Below are positions 34,763 through 46,400 of a stretch of DNA of 64,000 bases, piece by piece. The translations under genes and the position numbers were made by a program. A model generated the notes under the pieces. That model was not told where the DNA came from and did no database searches. It saw nothing but the letters and a program-made list of their open reading frames with translations. Origin of the DNA: Symsagittifera roscoffensis (taxonomy: Eukaryota; Xenacoelomorpha; Acoela; Convolutidae); contig NC_087065.1 in assembly GCF_963678635.1 (NCBI RefSeq), positions 54,092,397 to 54,156,396 on the forward strand, written 5' to 3'. Within the stretch, counting starts at the first letter, position 1; the number at the start of each line of letters is the position of its first letter.

Positions 34763-35075
34763 ATAACATCAAAAATTTGTCTTAAACTCAAATTAAGCTC
34801 TAAAAATACTAGTTTTTGTCCTTGAGACAAATTGCTCTTTTTGGAAGTCAGACCTAATCAAGTCTGAATCTGGTTAGAGAGAAAAAATGGTTAAAATTGG
34901 TCAAATAGGACTATAGCCCCTGGGGCTTTCATGTATAAAGGTCAATGTTTAAGGGGTTCGAACCCTGACCACCGGCGGTTTGGTCGTTCTCATATAGGTT
35001 TGGCTATAGTCCTTTTGGTTTTTGGTGGACTTTTTTTCTTACTTTCACTTGCTAATTTACTTTTGCGCTGCAACA
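34763..35075 (-). repeat. 5' LTR of the BEL/Pao element
   Basis: Shares, in order with the other LTR, AACATCAA, TTAAGCTCT, TCAGACCTWATCAAGTCTGA, GAGAGAAAAAATGGTTAAAA, TATAGCCCCTGGG, GTGTATAAA/ATGTATAAA and TTTGCGCTGCAACA. The two LTRs have clearly diverged, so the insertion is old. Confidence 0.85.
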
Positions 35076-35817
35076 CACGACAAGGGTATATTCTATGTGA
35101 TTTTCTCAATTTTTTTCTTCTGCTTTTAACACTTTAGTTACGCTATTATACAGTCTCATTAAACTAATTCCATCAATAAATACTTTTAAAAAATATTGAG
35201 TTTTAAGTATTTTGATGAAAAATGCGAGGTAATTATAGCTCAAGCAAAGTGTCAATTACAAAATAATTAGTGAGCAGAGCAAGTAAATCAGATTAAATAA
35301 TTATTTTGTAATATATTGTAAATTTGTTTTGAAAAATGAAAAAAAAACTGACAAAAATTTTTTCAACGCTGGGACAATTTTTTTGATACTTTTTCTGATG
35401 GAATGAGAATCGCGGTTTAAGGCGGCCGACACCCTGTTTCTGACCTGTTTTTTCTCAAAATCAAAAACTCCTTGCAGCGCTTTTAAATTTTTTTAAAAAC
35501 CAAATAGGGTTGTAATATTATTTTTGAAGAGCTTGAGTAAAATCAAAATCGATTAGGTAAATATAAATTAAGATAAACTTATCTTCACAATTTGTTTTTG
35601 AATTTTTTGAAAATCTGCCCTCAAAAAACTCTACATTCGTCCCTGATAACACATATGACCTGATAAGAGCTTTCTTTGAGGAGTCAAAATAGGGCTTAGA
35701 AAAAACACATTTCATAGTTCTTTCTAACTCTAAAAGAGTGGACAGAACAAAAAAATTTGGTTGTTGATAATTTTTTCCTGTGACAGTTGACTAAGTGTTC
35801 AAAAGTAAATTTGCTCA
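35076..35817. other. Intergenic spacer, nothing recognised
   Basis: AT-rich sequence between the BEL/Pao element and the poly(A) signal of the NWD-like gene. No exon was supported. A 65-codon minus-strand frame at 35518-35715 has no splice context. Confidence 0.5.
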
Positions 35818-35835
35818 ATGATTCTTTATTTTGTA
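35818..35835 (-). terminator. Poly(A) signal of the NWD-like gene
   Basis: AATAAA lies on the minus strand in CAAAATAAAGAATC, about 50 nt after the stop codon at 35877. This is a normal distance for an mRNA 3' end. Confidence 0.7.
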
Positions 35836-35876
35836 CATACATTTTTTTCGTTTTCTTACAAATTTAAGAATTTACA

Positions 35877-37451
35877 TTATTTGCAATTTTTCACAATAGT
35901 CAGTTCTGTGTCAAAGAAGTCATTTGTCGGTGCAACTTGCACCTTCGCTATAGGGCAACAATATTTTGAATTTTCGCTCCAAATTTTTGGACCTGCAGTA
36001 ACTTGTGTTCTCGGTAGAACAGAAGGGTAGTATGTGTTAAGTTCGAATGTGTTCAATCGTCTTAAAATTAGTCCATTACCGTCAGTTTTGATTGCGGAAG
36101 CAACCGCTGTTTTGGCTCTGTTTTTCTTTCTCCTTATTTCTCGTACATCTGGCGGTACGTAGTTTGGGTTTTCAATAGGTTCTTCGTCAAAGTGTTTTGG
36201 GTAACAGTCGCTGTGTTTCTCGTATTGGACTCGGCTGCTCGGCCGAGACGAGAAAGAGAACGCGTGTGAACTGATCTTACGATTTGGCAAAGTTGGTTGG
36301 AAAAACTTTTCACTGCGAACTTGAACCAGCGTTTTCTCATACTGATCTAGGACCGATTTGAGAAGTTCCGATTGTTCAGAGCGAAATGCGGGTTTTGAGA
36401 TTTTTCTCGAGGCACCCGAAACCCCGCGAAGAGATATTTCCGGCAGGCTTGTTTTTTGCATGCGAGTTCCTGAAATTTTTCTCCTAGAAACGAGAGGAAC
36501 TGTTAGACTTGAAGTTGAAACTTTTGCTGTCACGTCATTATCTTCGGATTTCGAAGTTTTCACATGTTCTGATTCGAATTTTTCATAACTTTTCATCATA
36601 TTTTTCACTTCGTCTGATGCTTTTGGGGTGCGATTTGACCTTGATGGTTTTTTATATCTTCCACTCGTATTTCGTTTTGCTGTTTTGTTTTCTTTTATTA
36701 TCTCCTTAACTAAAGTGTTTGTCGAAACCGCTCTTGAAAAACTTCGCCGATTTTGTTCTTTTCCGGGACTCGAACCGGCAGCCTCTTGCTTAGAAGTTCC
36801 GGACTGTTCAGGAATCAAACTTTTCCGACGCTTTTCTTTAGGTCTAGGAGACGGCAGTTCTTTGTGGGCTGGCAACACTTTGTTTAAAACAATTCCAAGA
36901 GACATTTTGGCTTCTAGCTTCTTCTTTCTTTCAGCCTCTTGGCGCGCCATTGAAGCGATTTCATCTGGAGAAATGATCGCCGCTGACATTTTATGAAACT
37001 TCGCGCTTTTCGCGTTTTCAATTGTAGAAGATAATTTGTTACTTGGTTTTAATACCGATTCTAATCCTTTCGGCTTAACGCGCACTTCGCTATTATTGTT
37101 TTCACCATTGAATCCAAACCCACCAAATAAATCTTCAGCAGAAACTAGACTTGAAAATGATTTTTTAGTTTCGTTCATTTTGCCTAAACTTGAACTTTTG
37201 TCGCTCATTTTTTCTTTTAAACTTAATTTCAATTTGGCAAATTGTCCATTTTTCATTCCAGAATAGATGACTCCATTGCTGTAAATGAGCTTAGTGGGCT
37301 GGTCATAGACGAAAGCGTAAATTAGGACATCTTCATTAGGTATTGAGTAGACACATATGATGTTGTCGGAGGTTCCGACAACAAGGCAGTTCTGTTTCGG
37401 GCCTCCGAAGCATATGGCTACAGTTGCTCCTGTGGCCATGGACAAAGTGAC
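35877..37451 (-). CDS. NWD-like gene, terminal exon (last WD unit and tail)
   Basis: 1575 nt, acceptor AACTGTTTAG. About 80 residues close the propeller (CLVVGTSDNIICVYSIPNED, IYSGMKNGQFAKLKL). About 440 residues of low-complexity, basic, serine-rich sequence follow, with repeated basophilic kinase-like motifs (RRKSLIPE, NRRSFSRA, SRRKISG, SRKISK, NRKISS). The last 100 residues are less biased (NPNYVPPDVREIRRKKNRAK, LNTYYPSVLPRTQV) and may form a short conserved motif. The exon ends in a TAA stop and is followed by AATAAA. I know no family for the tail. Confidence 0.9.
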   Translation of the reverse strand, partial: VTLSMATGATVAICFGGPKQNCLVVGTSDNIICVYSIPNEDVLIYAFVYDQPTKLIYSNGVIYSGMKNGQFAKLKLSLKEKMSDKSSSLGKMNETKKSFSSLVSAEDLFGGFGFNGENNNSEVRVKPKGLESVLKPSNKLSSTIENAKSAKFHKMSAAIISPDEIASMARQEAERKKKLEAKMSLGIVLNKVLPAHKELPSPRPKEKRRKSLIPEQSGTSKQEAAGSSPGKEQNRRSFSRAVSTNTLVKEIIKENKTAKRNTSGRYKKPSRSNRTPKASDEVKNMMKSYEKFESEHVKTSKSEDNDVTAKVSTSSLTVPLVSRRKISGTRMQKTSLPEISLRGVSGASRKISKPAFRSEQSELLKSVLDQYEKTLVQVRSEKFFQPTLPNRKISSHAFSFSSRPSSRVQYEKHSDCYPKHFDEEPIENPNYVPPDVREIRRKKNRAKTAVASAIKTDGNGLILRRLNTFELNTYYPSVLPRTQVTAGPKIWSENSKYCCPIAKVQVAPTNDFFDTELTIVKNCK

Positions 37452-40400
37452 CTAAACAGTTTTTTTTTTCAGTTAAGAGATCCCAGTAGAAAGAGGGTAG
37501 TAACACCTTCAATCCCCTTCCCTATCTGTCCTGAAAAACAGCTTCGCTACAAGCTAGTTTTTTTCGGTTCCATTTTTGCTCCTAATTGTAAACGCAACTC
37601 ATTTTTTTTAATGGCAAAATAAAAAATTTTGAACCTGTGAAAGTCATGAAAGTGTGGAAATATTAGAAATCTTGATAATATTTGATGCAATTTAAAGTGC
37701 AAAAAAAAACAAGTTACAATTAATTAGTGCAAACTGATGATGCGTGTTGGCAACTACTTCGGCTTGCCTTACATTTTCTTTCAAATTAATTTAACAATCC
37801 ATTTTTTTCTCATTTCAAAATTTTCTCCCATGGATCTTCGAGTTAATATAGTAAAAAAACTCCACTACTAAGATTCAGACATGACAGCTCGTATATCAGG
37901 GCAAAGCCTTGAATGTTCAAAATCTCCCTTAATTCATATCGAATAGCTTTTGGGAAACGAAAACATGGAAAACCTACAAAATTTGGACAAAATCAAAGTG
38001 TAAAATTTTGAGTCGTAGGAAATTAATGCGACCAATTCAATTTGGAGCTATTCAATTTGGAAAAATTTTGTTGTCCGGGATAATCAGCCACGAATAAATA
38101 ATTCGCAATACGCTCGCAGCATTATGAATAAACTCTTCAAAGCTCGCATAGTTTAGTCCAGCAAGAACAAGGCCAATTAGACAATTTTCAAACCCCCAAA
38201 ACTTTACAAAAAACAATCGGAGGTAAAATATCTTTTTAAATTTGAACTCAGGATATCTTCAATGGGGTATAAAAATACTGTTGAAAACTATTACTTCGGT
38301 TGGCGAAAACTGCTTGAATAAAAAAACCACACCGAAAAAAAATATTCCGTTTTCTTCGAAAGTCGGAACAACAAGATTGCTTGTATCAAGGCGACGTTCT
38401 GAATGCACCTAGATCCTTTTAATATTTATGGAGTAGTGTTCACTTTAAAAAAGAATACCATTTTTCAAAAAGAATACCAATTTTTTTTTTTCTAACTTGG
38501 AGCTTTTTTAAAAAAACATCCCCTCACATACTATGTGAAACACAGTGTAATATCATAACATATTTTAAAAAAATAGATAGGACAAATAGCAATTCTGATT
38601 TTCATTTTGCATGATTTCAAAGACAGATTAAATCTCTGCATGAGCGTTAATAGCGCGAAGTACATCGCGCGTTAATTATCCAAAAATGGCAATTTTTAAA
38701 CCCCCATAACTTTACGAAAGTCGATCACAAGTAGAAAAAAAAACTTACATTTGTGACAGAACAACAATACTTTTCAGATGGTATGATATTACCTCAAAAA
38801 TTGCTAGTTATAAAGTCGAAATTTGTCTGGAGAAAAAAACCACCCGATCACAAGTATTACGTCACTTTATTCGAAAGACGGAACAATAAATAGAACCAAT
38901 TCTTTTTGTAAAACACAGTGAACCAAAAAGTCAATTTCAAAATTCTCTTAATCCGTCAATGCAAGCTTCTAGTCCAACTAGTCTATTTGAAACTGCCTCC
39001 AGACAATTTGGCCAAAAAAATTCAGCCGATATGAAATTCAGACAAAGTGCGCAGACAAATCAGCCAGAGACGATTCAGCCATTAAAAGTGACCACCGCAG
39101 ACGCCCCAACGTGTTGCGAGCATGCTAACAGAGGGTAGTACTCAATACGAAATTTGAAGCTGGTTATTGCTGCCAAGCGGCGATGCGCGCCTAGCGCGCC
39201 CACCGGCGACCTTAAACCGTGAAATGACTCCAATTCCGATTTCTTTCTTTCGAAGTTAGCGTTTTGTAAAACTGACTGAATTGTCTGTATTTTTTTAGCT
39301 GAATTGTCTGAACTTCAAATTGGCTGAATTGTCTTCGGCCGAATTTTCTGTGCTCCATTTGAAACATTTCTTCGTGTTGTCCGAGTTTGCATTTGAAAGC
39401 ACAATAAAATCCAAAATTCAATGCCAGATTTGGTGCTTGGAACAAAAAATAAACTGAAGTTGTCCCAAAATGGAACATTGAGGGACACCACGCTCCACAA
39501 GACATCATGTGGTTTTTTTTGGTTTTGTGTGTATCTGTTCCTATTTTTTGCTGGAAAGGTTTTTTAATTCGCTTTATAGTCACTCCTTCTAACTATTTAC
39601 TCCTCCCAATTCTACTTTTGCTACTGTACCAAAAAAATTTTTTTGATGAGCAGGTACAAGTTTTTTTCTTCATCTACATTATGCTGCGAGTTTCAACAAT
39701 TTACCGCATAGATTGATTACTAGTCTGCTTTTTGACACAAAAGTTGTATGGATTGACCAAAAACTTCGGACATCCAGATTCGATAGTGTTAGTTGATTAA
39801 GTCTGATGTTCTATACTGCCAGTTGAACAAGTTTCAGGTAGTCGACTAATATGTTGACCAACAAGAGTCCATCAGGAACGATTACGGCCATATTCAGTTT
39901 GAGAGCGCCAGATCGTGGGTTCGATCCCCTGCCATGGCAATGTCAGTGGGTGAGGACGAGCTATCAGTTTAATTCTAGTTTCAGGTCTACCACAGCATGG
40001 CCGAACTCGGTTGTAATTTTGGTACTATATGAAAGTTTAAGACACAGAAAAGACCTTGTCGCAAAAATAATTTTCGCTCAATAAAATAACTTAGTCTGGA
40101 ATGTGGGGAAAAGCACAAACGGACTATCCCTAGACAGACTGGATAGCCTTCGATAGACCTCAGTGAATTGCAGAAAGCACGGTGTATGCATAGGTAGACT
40201 ATTTCCAGAGAGTAGCATTGATAGTGCGCGCGTTTTTCGAAAGTTATGCAGTCGTTCTCAGCCACAAAATTTCTATATTACTTTTTGTGGGTACGCCATC
40301 AGGTTAAGAAGAAATAATATGTCTGAATGAATCTGTTAATAAAAAGGTGATAACAGTTATTTTTCTAACACGCCTTTAGATGAAAATGTTATTTTCTGCT

Positions 40401-43400
40401 GCATACTCACTTTCAAAACATCCTGTTGAAAGAGCACATGTAATTTTGAATTAACGCGAGAAGTTGGGTATAAACACAACATGATTAATGGGACAAAAAC
40501 TTCAGCAATTAGTGTAAAAAAAGCGTTTCCTTAAGTAATTTGGTAACATTTGAACGTTAAAATGCTGTTATTGACACAAAAAATACTTGAAAAGTACATT
40601 TAAAATAGCTTTTTTTCTGCATTTTTTGGGCTACTGAAAATATTTAAAATAAATAAACCATGATTAAGTAGCTTCAGATTTAACCTATTTAGATCAAATG
40701 AACTTTGAAGCTTATCATATTGCCCTAGTAGGAAAAAAAAACATACCTTGTCTTTCAGTAAATCGTTCTTGAACAAAGCCACCACGTGAACAAAGTTTTC
40801 ATTTTTCAAGTCGACAGCCGCAAAATTAGTCCCATCTTCGTTCAAAGCGCTCAACACAATTTCTTTTCCCACATTTTTGATATCTTTAACCAGTTGATTT
40901 TTTCCGATGTCGTACAACTTCAAAACATTCTTCGCCGCAAACACGAAAGTATTATTAGCCGAAAAGTACATGCTCGACACTTGAGCGTAGGATCCCGAGT
41001 AGTTGATGAGAGTCGAGAACTGAAAGTTGTTGTCGACTTGTCTCCTGTAGATTCGAAGGTGTCCCATGTTATGTAATGCAGCCACTCGGCTTTCGGCTTT
41101 GTCGATGACAATCAGATGGATGTCGTAATTGTCTCGATCTGCTTCAAAAAACTGAGGCTTGCACTCTTCGTGAGGTGTCTAAAACATATCAACAAAGATT
41201 AATATCATCAAATAAAGGATATTTTTTGAGCGGGTGGGGCGAGGGGGCAGGGTTTTTTAAAAACCTATTTATCGACATTTTTGTCGACATAACTTTAAGC
41301 GTCGGCCCGTGAGTAAAAACAGTTATGTGTATGTTATTTTTGTCGAAAATTTTTTAGCGTCCCCCCTGAGTAAGAACAAATCAAATTTGACCCCTGAGAT
41401 TTGAATCACAGACCACCCAAAGAGTCATTATCGCTTTGGTGCTGATTTATGGCATCCATTCTCAGTCGACTGAATCATTTCTAGATGGGCATTTGGCGTC
41501 AATATATAGCAGTTTTGAAGGAAGCGCGCCAAAAAAAACTCTTTTTTTTTGGTCAAAATTGTCCGAAAAATGCCCAAAAACTTGCAAGGGTATCCGGTTA
41601 CTGGGCAATAAGCACAGAATAATGTTCCGACCATAGTCTTTAAAAACTACAAAAAAAGTTTTTTTTTTCAAGTTAGTGTAGTTTTCTGCGTGGTGTGATA
41701 AAAGGATCTGACGTAAAACTATAATTTAGGGATATTCGACTGTCATAATATAGGAAAATTGAAAAACAATTTTAGAAAATTCAAATTTCAAATTTTTTTG
41801 CAGAAATTTTTTGAAGTTTCGGATTCCTAAAATGGAGCTAGAAAACTAAATTTTAGTGATTAAATTGGGCATAAAAAAGCTGTTGTGAGCCAGCTTGCTT
41901 ACTTTATTCGCACGAATTAAGACGAAAACTGAAAAATTTCAAACCAGTTTTTCTCGACTCTGGGAAACTTTTTTAAGTCAATGGAATCATGACTGAAAAG
42001 GCTTTAATATGATACATTACTCAACTCTCTCCGATGATTATTTGAGGTAGCTGATTTTGCTTACAAACAAAAAAAAGAAAAAAAACTAAAATACTCGAAG
42101 TCAAAGTTCCTTCCCATTTTTCATGGTCGAAACAAAAACGAGACTGTGTAAAAAGTATGAAATAACCGTGAAGTATGCGAGACATAGTCCCCCCTGATGG
42201 TCGCCCGAGGCTATGAGTGAGGTGGGTCCAGCAGCCAGACACGTGAGGGTATGTCCGTGTCGAACGACATGTTTGGCCTGGTGATAACCCTCCTGCCAGA
42301 CCAACAAATCCTGTCCAGACTTCACAAGCACAGTGCCGTCCGATCGAATGTCTGGAATGACACTATATTTAAAATTTCATCAGAAAAATTCATGTAAATT
42401 GTGAGCAAAATTCATATAGACCAAACACTCAAATATATGAGCTCAAATAAAAATATGAACTCAAACTGGTCGTCTATTTTGGAAAAACACGATTCAAAAG
42501 AATTAAAATAGTCTACTTCAATGAAGGTATAAAAAGCCGTTGGCAACACTGGATAGAGTTTTTTTGGCGACTGATGGATACTAACATAAATCAGCATTCA
42601 AGCACCAATTCCTGGATATTTTTTTCAGCACAAGATAGAAACATTTGTAATTACATCTACCTGTACTCTGATGACAAACGAAGTTTAAAAAAGATGGCAC
42701 GGAGTCTAAATTTTGAATCTCCACTTGAAACAATTGGCGAATCTTTGTATGTTTGCCTATTTGAACAACAAATTTTGGAAAAAAGTTGGATTCTTTCAGT
42801 TTTGGTTTTCGTGGAGCACCGCAACCCTGGAGCTTGAAAACTGTAGAGCAATATATCGTTTTTCTGGCGTAACAAACAAACCATACTGCAGATAGCGGTG
42901 GCGAGACTGGATCCTATATTTCTCTAAAGGATAGTTAGAATTCATTTGGATCCAAAGGCTGTGCCATTAGACTACGATGAATGGGCCATGATTGGTTCAA
43001 GCAGGACGAATTGTGGGTAGGGGTACTCTCCTCCCCTCAGCAATTTGACCGCGTCGCCAAAGCAAAGGTTTGGCAGAGGCGGATTTAGGGGGGGGGGGGG
43101 GGGGAAGGGACTCTCCTCAAGGAATCGACCCTCTCACCAACCAAAGGGTCATCTCTTTGATATTAACTTATGAAATCAGTTTTCGGCCGACCAATTTCAA
43201 AATTTTTCTAAAATTTCCAAAAAATGCCTAAAAACGGAATTTTTCACCAGTGTGTTCAAAGACTTGCCCGCAGCGTAGAAAACTTGGTCGCAATATAGTT
43301 TTTATTGTGCTCTGGGAGCGCTCGGAAAAATCAATTTGTTCGATCGAAGAAAAAATTGTTTCAGGGTTTATTTTGTCAGCAAATTCAAACAGCCAAAAAT

Positions 43401-46400
43401 TGACAAATATAGCAAACTCGTTCAAATAACCAGATCTTTAATTGACACTCAGCTTCAAAACTTTTCTATATATTACAATTTTGAGATGTCCGTTTGTATC
43501 TGACTGACGCTAAATCTTTTCTAATGGCGCCTTGGATAGCAATATATACTAATTTTGAACTTGCTGAAGGGGAGCGCGCGCCAAAAAACAAACACTTTTT
43601 GACCTGTGTTTTTTAAACTTGTTTTTATTACCTATTTTTTCTTTAAGAAATTCTCACCCCTTTTTTTCTAAGTATACGTCAACAAAATTTTCAATAATCT
43701 TAACTTTTGTTCTATAAGCCAGTGTTTTAGGGAAAATCATTTCCCAATTTTCTCAAAAAAAGCATACATAAATCAATTGTAAATATGGAAATTCCAAAAG
43801 AAGCAATTAACTACAGACAATTTCGGTAACAAAACTTTATCAAATTTCAAAAAATATATCAACGACTTCTATATAAAAAAATTATTGCATATCTAGGAAA
43901 AAAGAAATAATTGAGCAATACTCAATTTAGCTTCGAGAAAATTTTTTATCGAGTGACGCGTTTTCAACTTCAATTGAAAAAATAGTATGAAGTCTTCCAG
44001 CAAAAAAATTATCGTATGAAAGTTTTTCTTGACCTTGCTAACGCATTCAATTCTGCTTCAGATCAATTATTTCTCAAGGAACTAGATCTATACGGTTTGT
44101 CCATACAAGCTTGTGATTTACCCGCAAATGTTTTATCAGACCAAAAACTAGCGTAGAATTTGGAGAATTTGGGAAGAAAATTCACCTGCTTTGAAGTGGA
44201 ACATTTGAAATACTCTAAAGTTTGTATCGCTATATTTATCCGAGAATGAAAACATGATTAAAAAAAACAGATATCAACAGAATTGAAAAACAATCAGAGT
44301 CATTCGGTTTTATACTTTTTGAAAAAGAAAATTTGAAAATCAGTAGATTGCAGTATATTTCAAGTATCTTGGCAGTATATTGCATAAAAAGTGAATTGTA
44401 AATGAAATTACTAAGATTTTGCAAAATGGCCTGCAGAATTAGGTCAAAAACTAAATACTTCTTGCAAAATGTTCACAACAAAATTTTGGTTGCTGAAGAT
44501 TTTCCGTCTTTATTTTTGAGAAAACAGACTCTTTAACGAAAAAAAAACAGGCCTAAATCGGGCTTAAACATGAAATGACATTACACAGTTGATCGGAAAA
44601 ACTAATCGGATTTTTTAAGTGCTAGAATATGTTCCAAGAAATAGAATGGTTCAGCTAAAAAGGTTGAAATTTTAAAAAGGAAGTTAAGAAAATAAGAAGT
44701 ACCACTTAACAAAAAGATTCGGGGTTTTAAATCTTATATGTATGTATAACTGTCATATTTACATTATAGTTAAGTATAATAATTTTGTGTAAGAGCCAGC
44801 GTCATTTGAATTAATTTTTTTTGTTGATTTGTAAAATTGTGTCATACAGCATGTACTCCTTAACCCCCGGGTTTTATCAGCAATTTTACATGTTTGCAAA
44901 TCAACCCCGTCTCGAGAAAGTCCTAGATCCGCCCATTGAACTTTGGTAAAATTTTAGATACCGCAGCGACTCGCAAAAAGACAAATCGAAAAGCTCAACG
45001 TAAAGAGATGTGTTCAATTAAGTATTTATTGATGTGACTTGTCGCTTTCATTGAAAAGTTACAAGTTGTCTTTTCTTTGAGTAAACGACATGAATTTCGC
45101 TGCCAAAATTTCAGCGTCAAATGGTACTAATTTTGAGGCCGGGTGATCGTGCCGAAAAAAAATACAGTTTTTGGATAAAAATTCCAAAAACGCTATCTAC
45201 AAGTCTTACCCTCTAGGTATGATGGGTTCCTGTAGATGAAGACTGTACTCCTGCGCATCATCTCCCCCCACTCTCTGTCCACTTGGAACACTTTGATAGT
45301 ACTACTCTTGTCACAAGAGGCTGCAACACTGTCCACTGACACTCCAATTGCTGTACATACGCCTAAACATTGATATCAGTTTGCATTGTTTTCTTAAAAC
45401 GGATTAAAATATTAAAAAAATCGTTTTTTTTCAACCTTTCTTTTTGAAAGTTTTGTGATTCTTCATATAAAAATTTTTGATGAAATTTGTTGTTATTAGA
45501 AAAACCAATGAGAAAAAAAAACGAAAAATTTAGTTTCTGATTGGCTAATATTACTTTTCCATCATTCGGTCCTACCATTATGAGTAGTTCCCTGCCCTGG
45601 ATACTAATTTCATCTGCACTACTTTTGTTTTATCCCTCAATTATCTAAATTTGAAATTTTTTTTCACTGTTTTTTCCCAAACTTCATCTAGCTTGGAATC
45701 TAAAAACTCTACTTCAGACCTAAAGGGATAGTAGAAAAAATCAGTTCCTAACTTTGATGCCATGAGGCTAGTTGGTGGTTAGGTGACAACACCAGAATTT
45801 ATACAGCCTAGAACAAATGCATCGAGCGGCGCAAACGCACAAACAGTTAGCTTGGTGACTGTATTTTCACCATTTTAACCATGTTATTTTAAAAAATCAA
45901 GGACTACCTGTGAGCCCATCTAGAATGATGGAGTCTGTGTGTTGTTGGGAGTAGATGGGCGTGGCAACCAGAAGACTCTTGTCAATGTAGTCTGTCGCCC
46001 CACCGGAGCCCATGTTGCGCGACAGAGACACTGACACTACAAAAACAAAAAGCAGGAAAAAAATTAGGAAGCTCACATGTTATGAGACAAATCGCTTCGA
46101 TATATTTTAGCGTCCGCTCTCAAGTGTTTTTCCCATTTAGAATCATTCATTTTATACACCACATACCATAATTTTTTCACTATTGGATTCATATTTCCCC
46201 CTACTTTGTTCTGAAAATTAAAATCAAGTTTGTCCCCACATAGGTGGACTGGGTATTTCGTAGTGCCTGGAAATGCGGACAAAAAAGCAAAAAAGCAATC
46301 AGCAATGGGTCTATTTATTGTCTAACAAAAAACGGAATAATAGAACTCATGCATATGGAAGTCTTGATTAATGTCAACTTTTTAAAAACTAAAAATCAAC

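Larger units (their letters stand above)
32411..35075 (-). mobile_element. Internally deleted BEL/Pao LTR retrotransposon
   Basis: Two related LTR segments (32411-32704 and 34763-35075) lie in the same orientation around about 2 kb with minus-strand Pao-type pol remnants. Read on the minus strand, the order is reverse transcriptase, RNase H, the linker to integrase and a short C-terminal piece. Gag, protease and almost all of integrase are missing, and pol carries several stops, so the copy cannot be autonomous. Each LTR starts TGTTGCAGCGCAAA on the minus strand, next to a purine-rich tract at the internal end (32705-32725). The outer LTR ends and the target duplication could not be fixed. 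Confidence 0.9.
37452..40746 (-). other. Last intron of the NWD-like gene, repeat-rich
   Basis: The 3295-bp intron holds a degenerate copy of the GTATATCAGGGC-TIR family (about 37880-38930), a GGCTGAATTGTCT inverted-repeat cluster (about 38990-39370) and a tRNA-derived SINE (about 39875-40090). The 123-codon minus-strand frame at 39212-39583 lies largely in repeat and is not called. Confidence 0.7.
42352..45209 (-). other. Intron of the NWD-like gene holding LINE and repeats
   Basis: A 2858-bp intron. About 42360-43070 shows nothing recognised. From 43073 to 44937 it holds a composite of the GGCGGATTTAGG family and a LINE fragment. Confidence 0.6.

Noticed and set aside
34950-34975. GGTTCGAACCC as a tRNA B box
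   Set aside because: It lies within the LTR of the BEL/Pao element, has no A box or cloverleaf around it, and its counterpart in the other LTR is diverged.
36628-36996. 122-codon plus-strand frame opposite the NWD terminal exon
   Set aside because: It is the antisense shadow of the long minus-strand coding exon, which has splice, stop and poly(A) support.
39212-39583. 123-codon minus-strand frame
   Set aside because: Most of it is read from the GGCTGAATTGTCT inverted-repeat cluster inside an intron of the NWD-like gene. The repeated QFSQF peptides come from the repeat.
46073-46282. Minus-strand 69-codon frame next to NWD exon k
   Set aside because: It carries an unexplained similarity to a segment near 51.0-51.2 kb but has no splice sites in phase with the gene. 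It is probably an intronic repeat.
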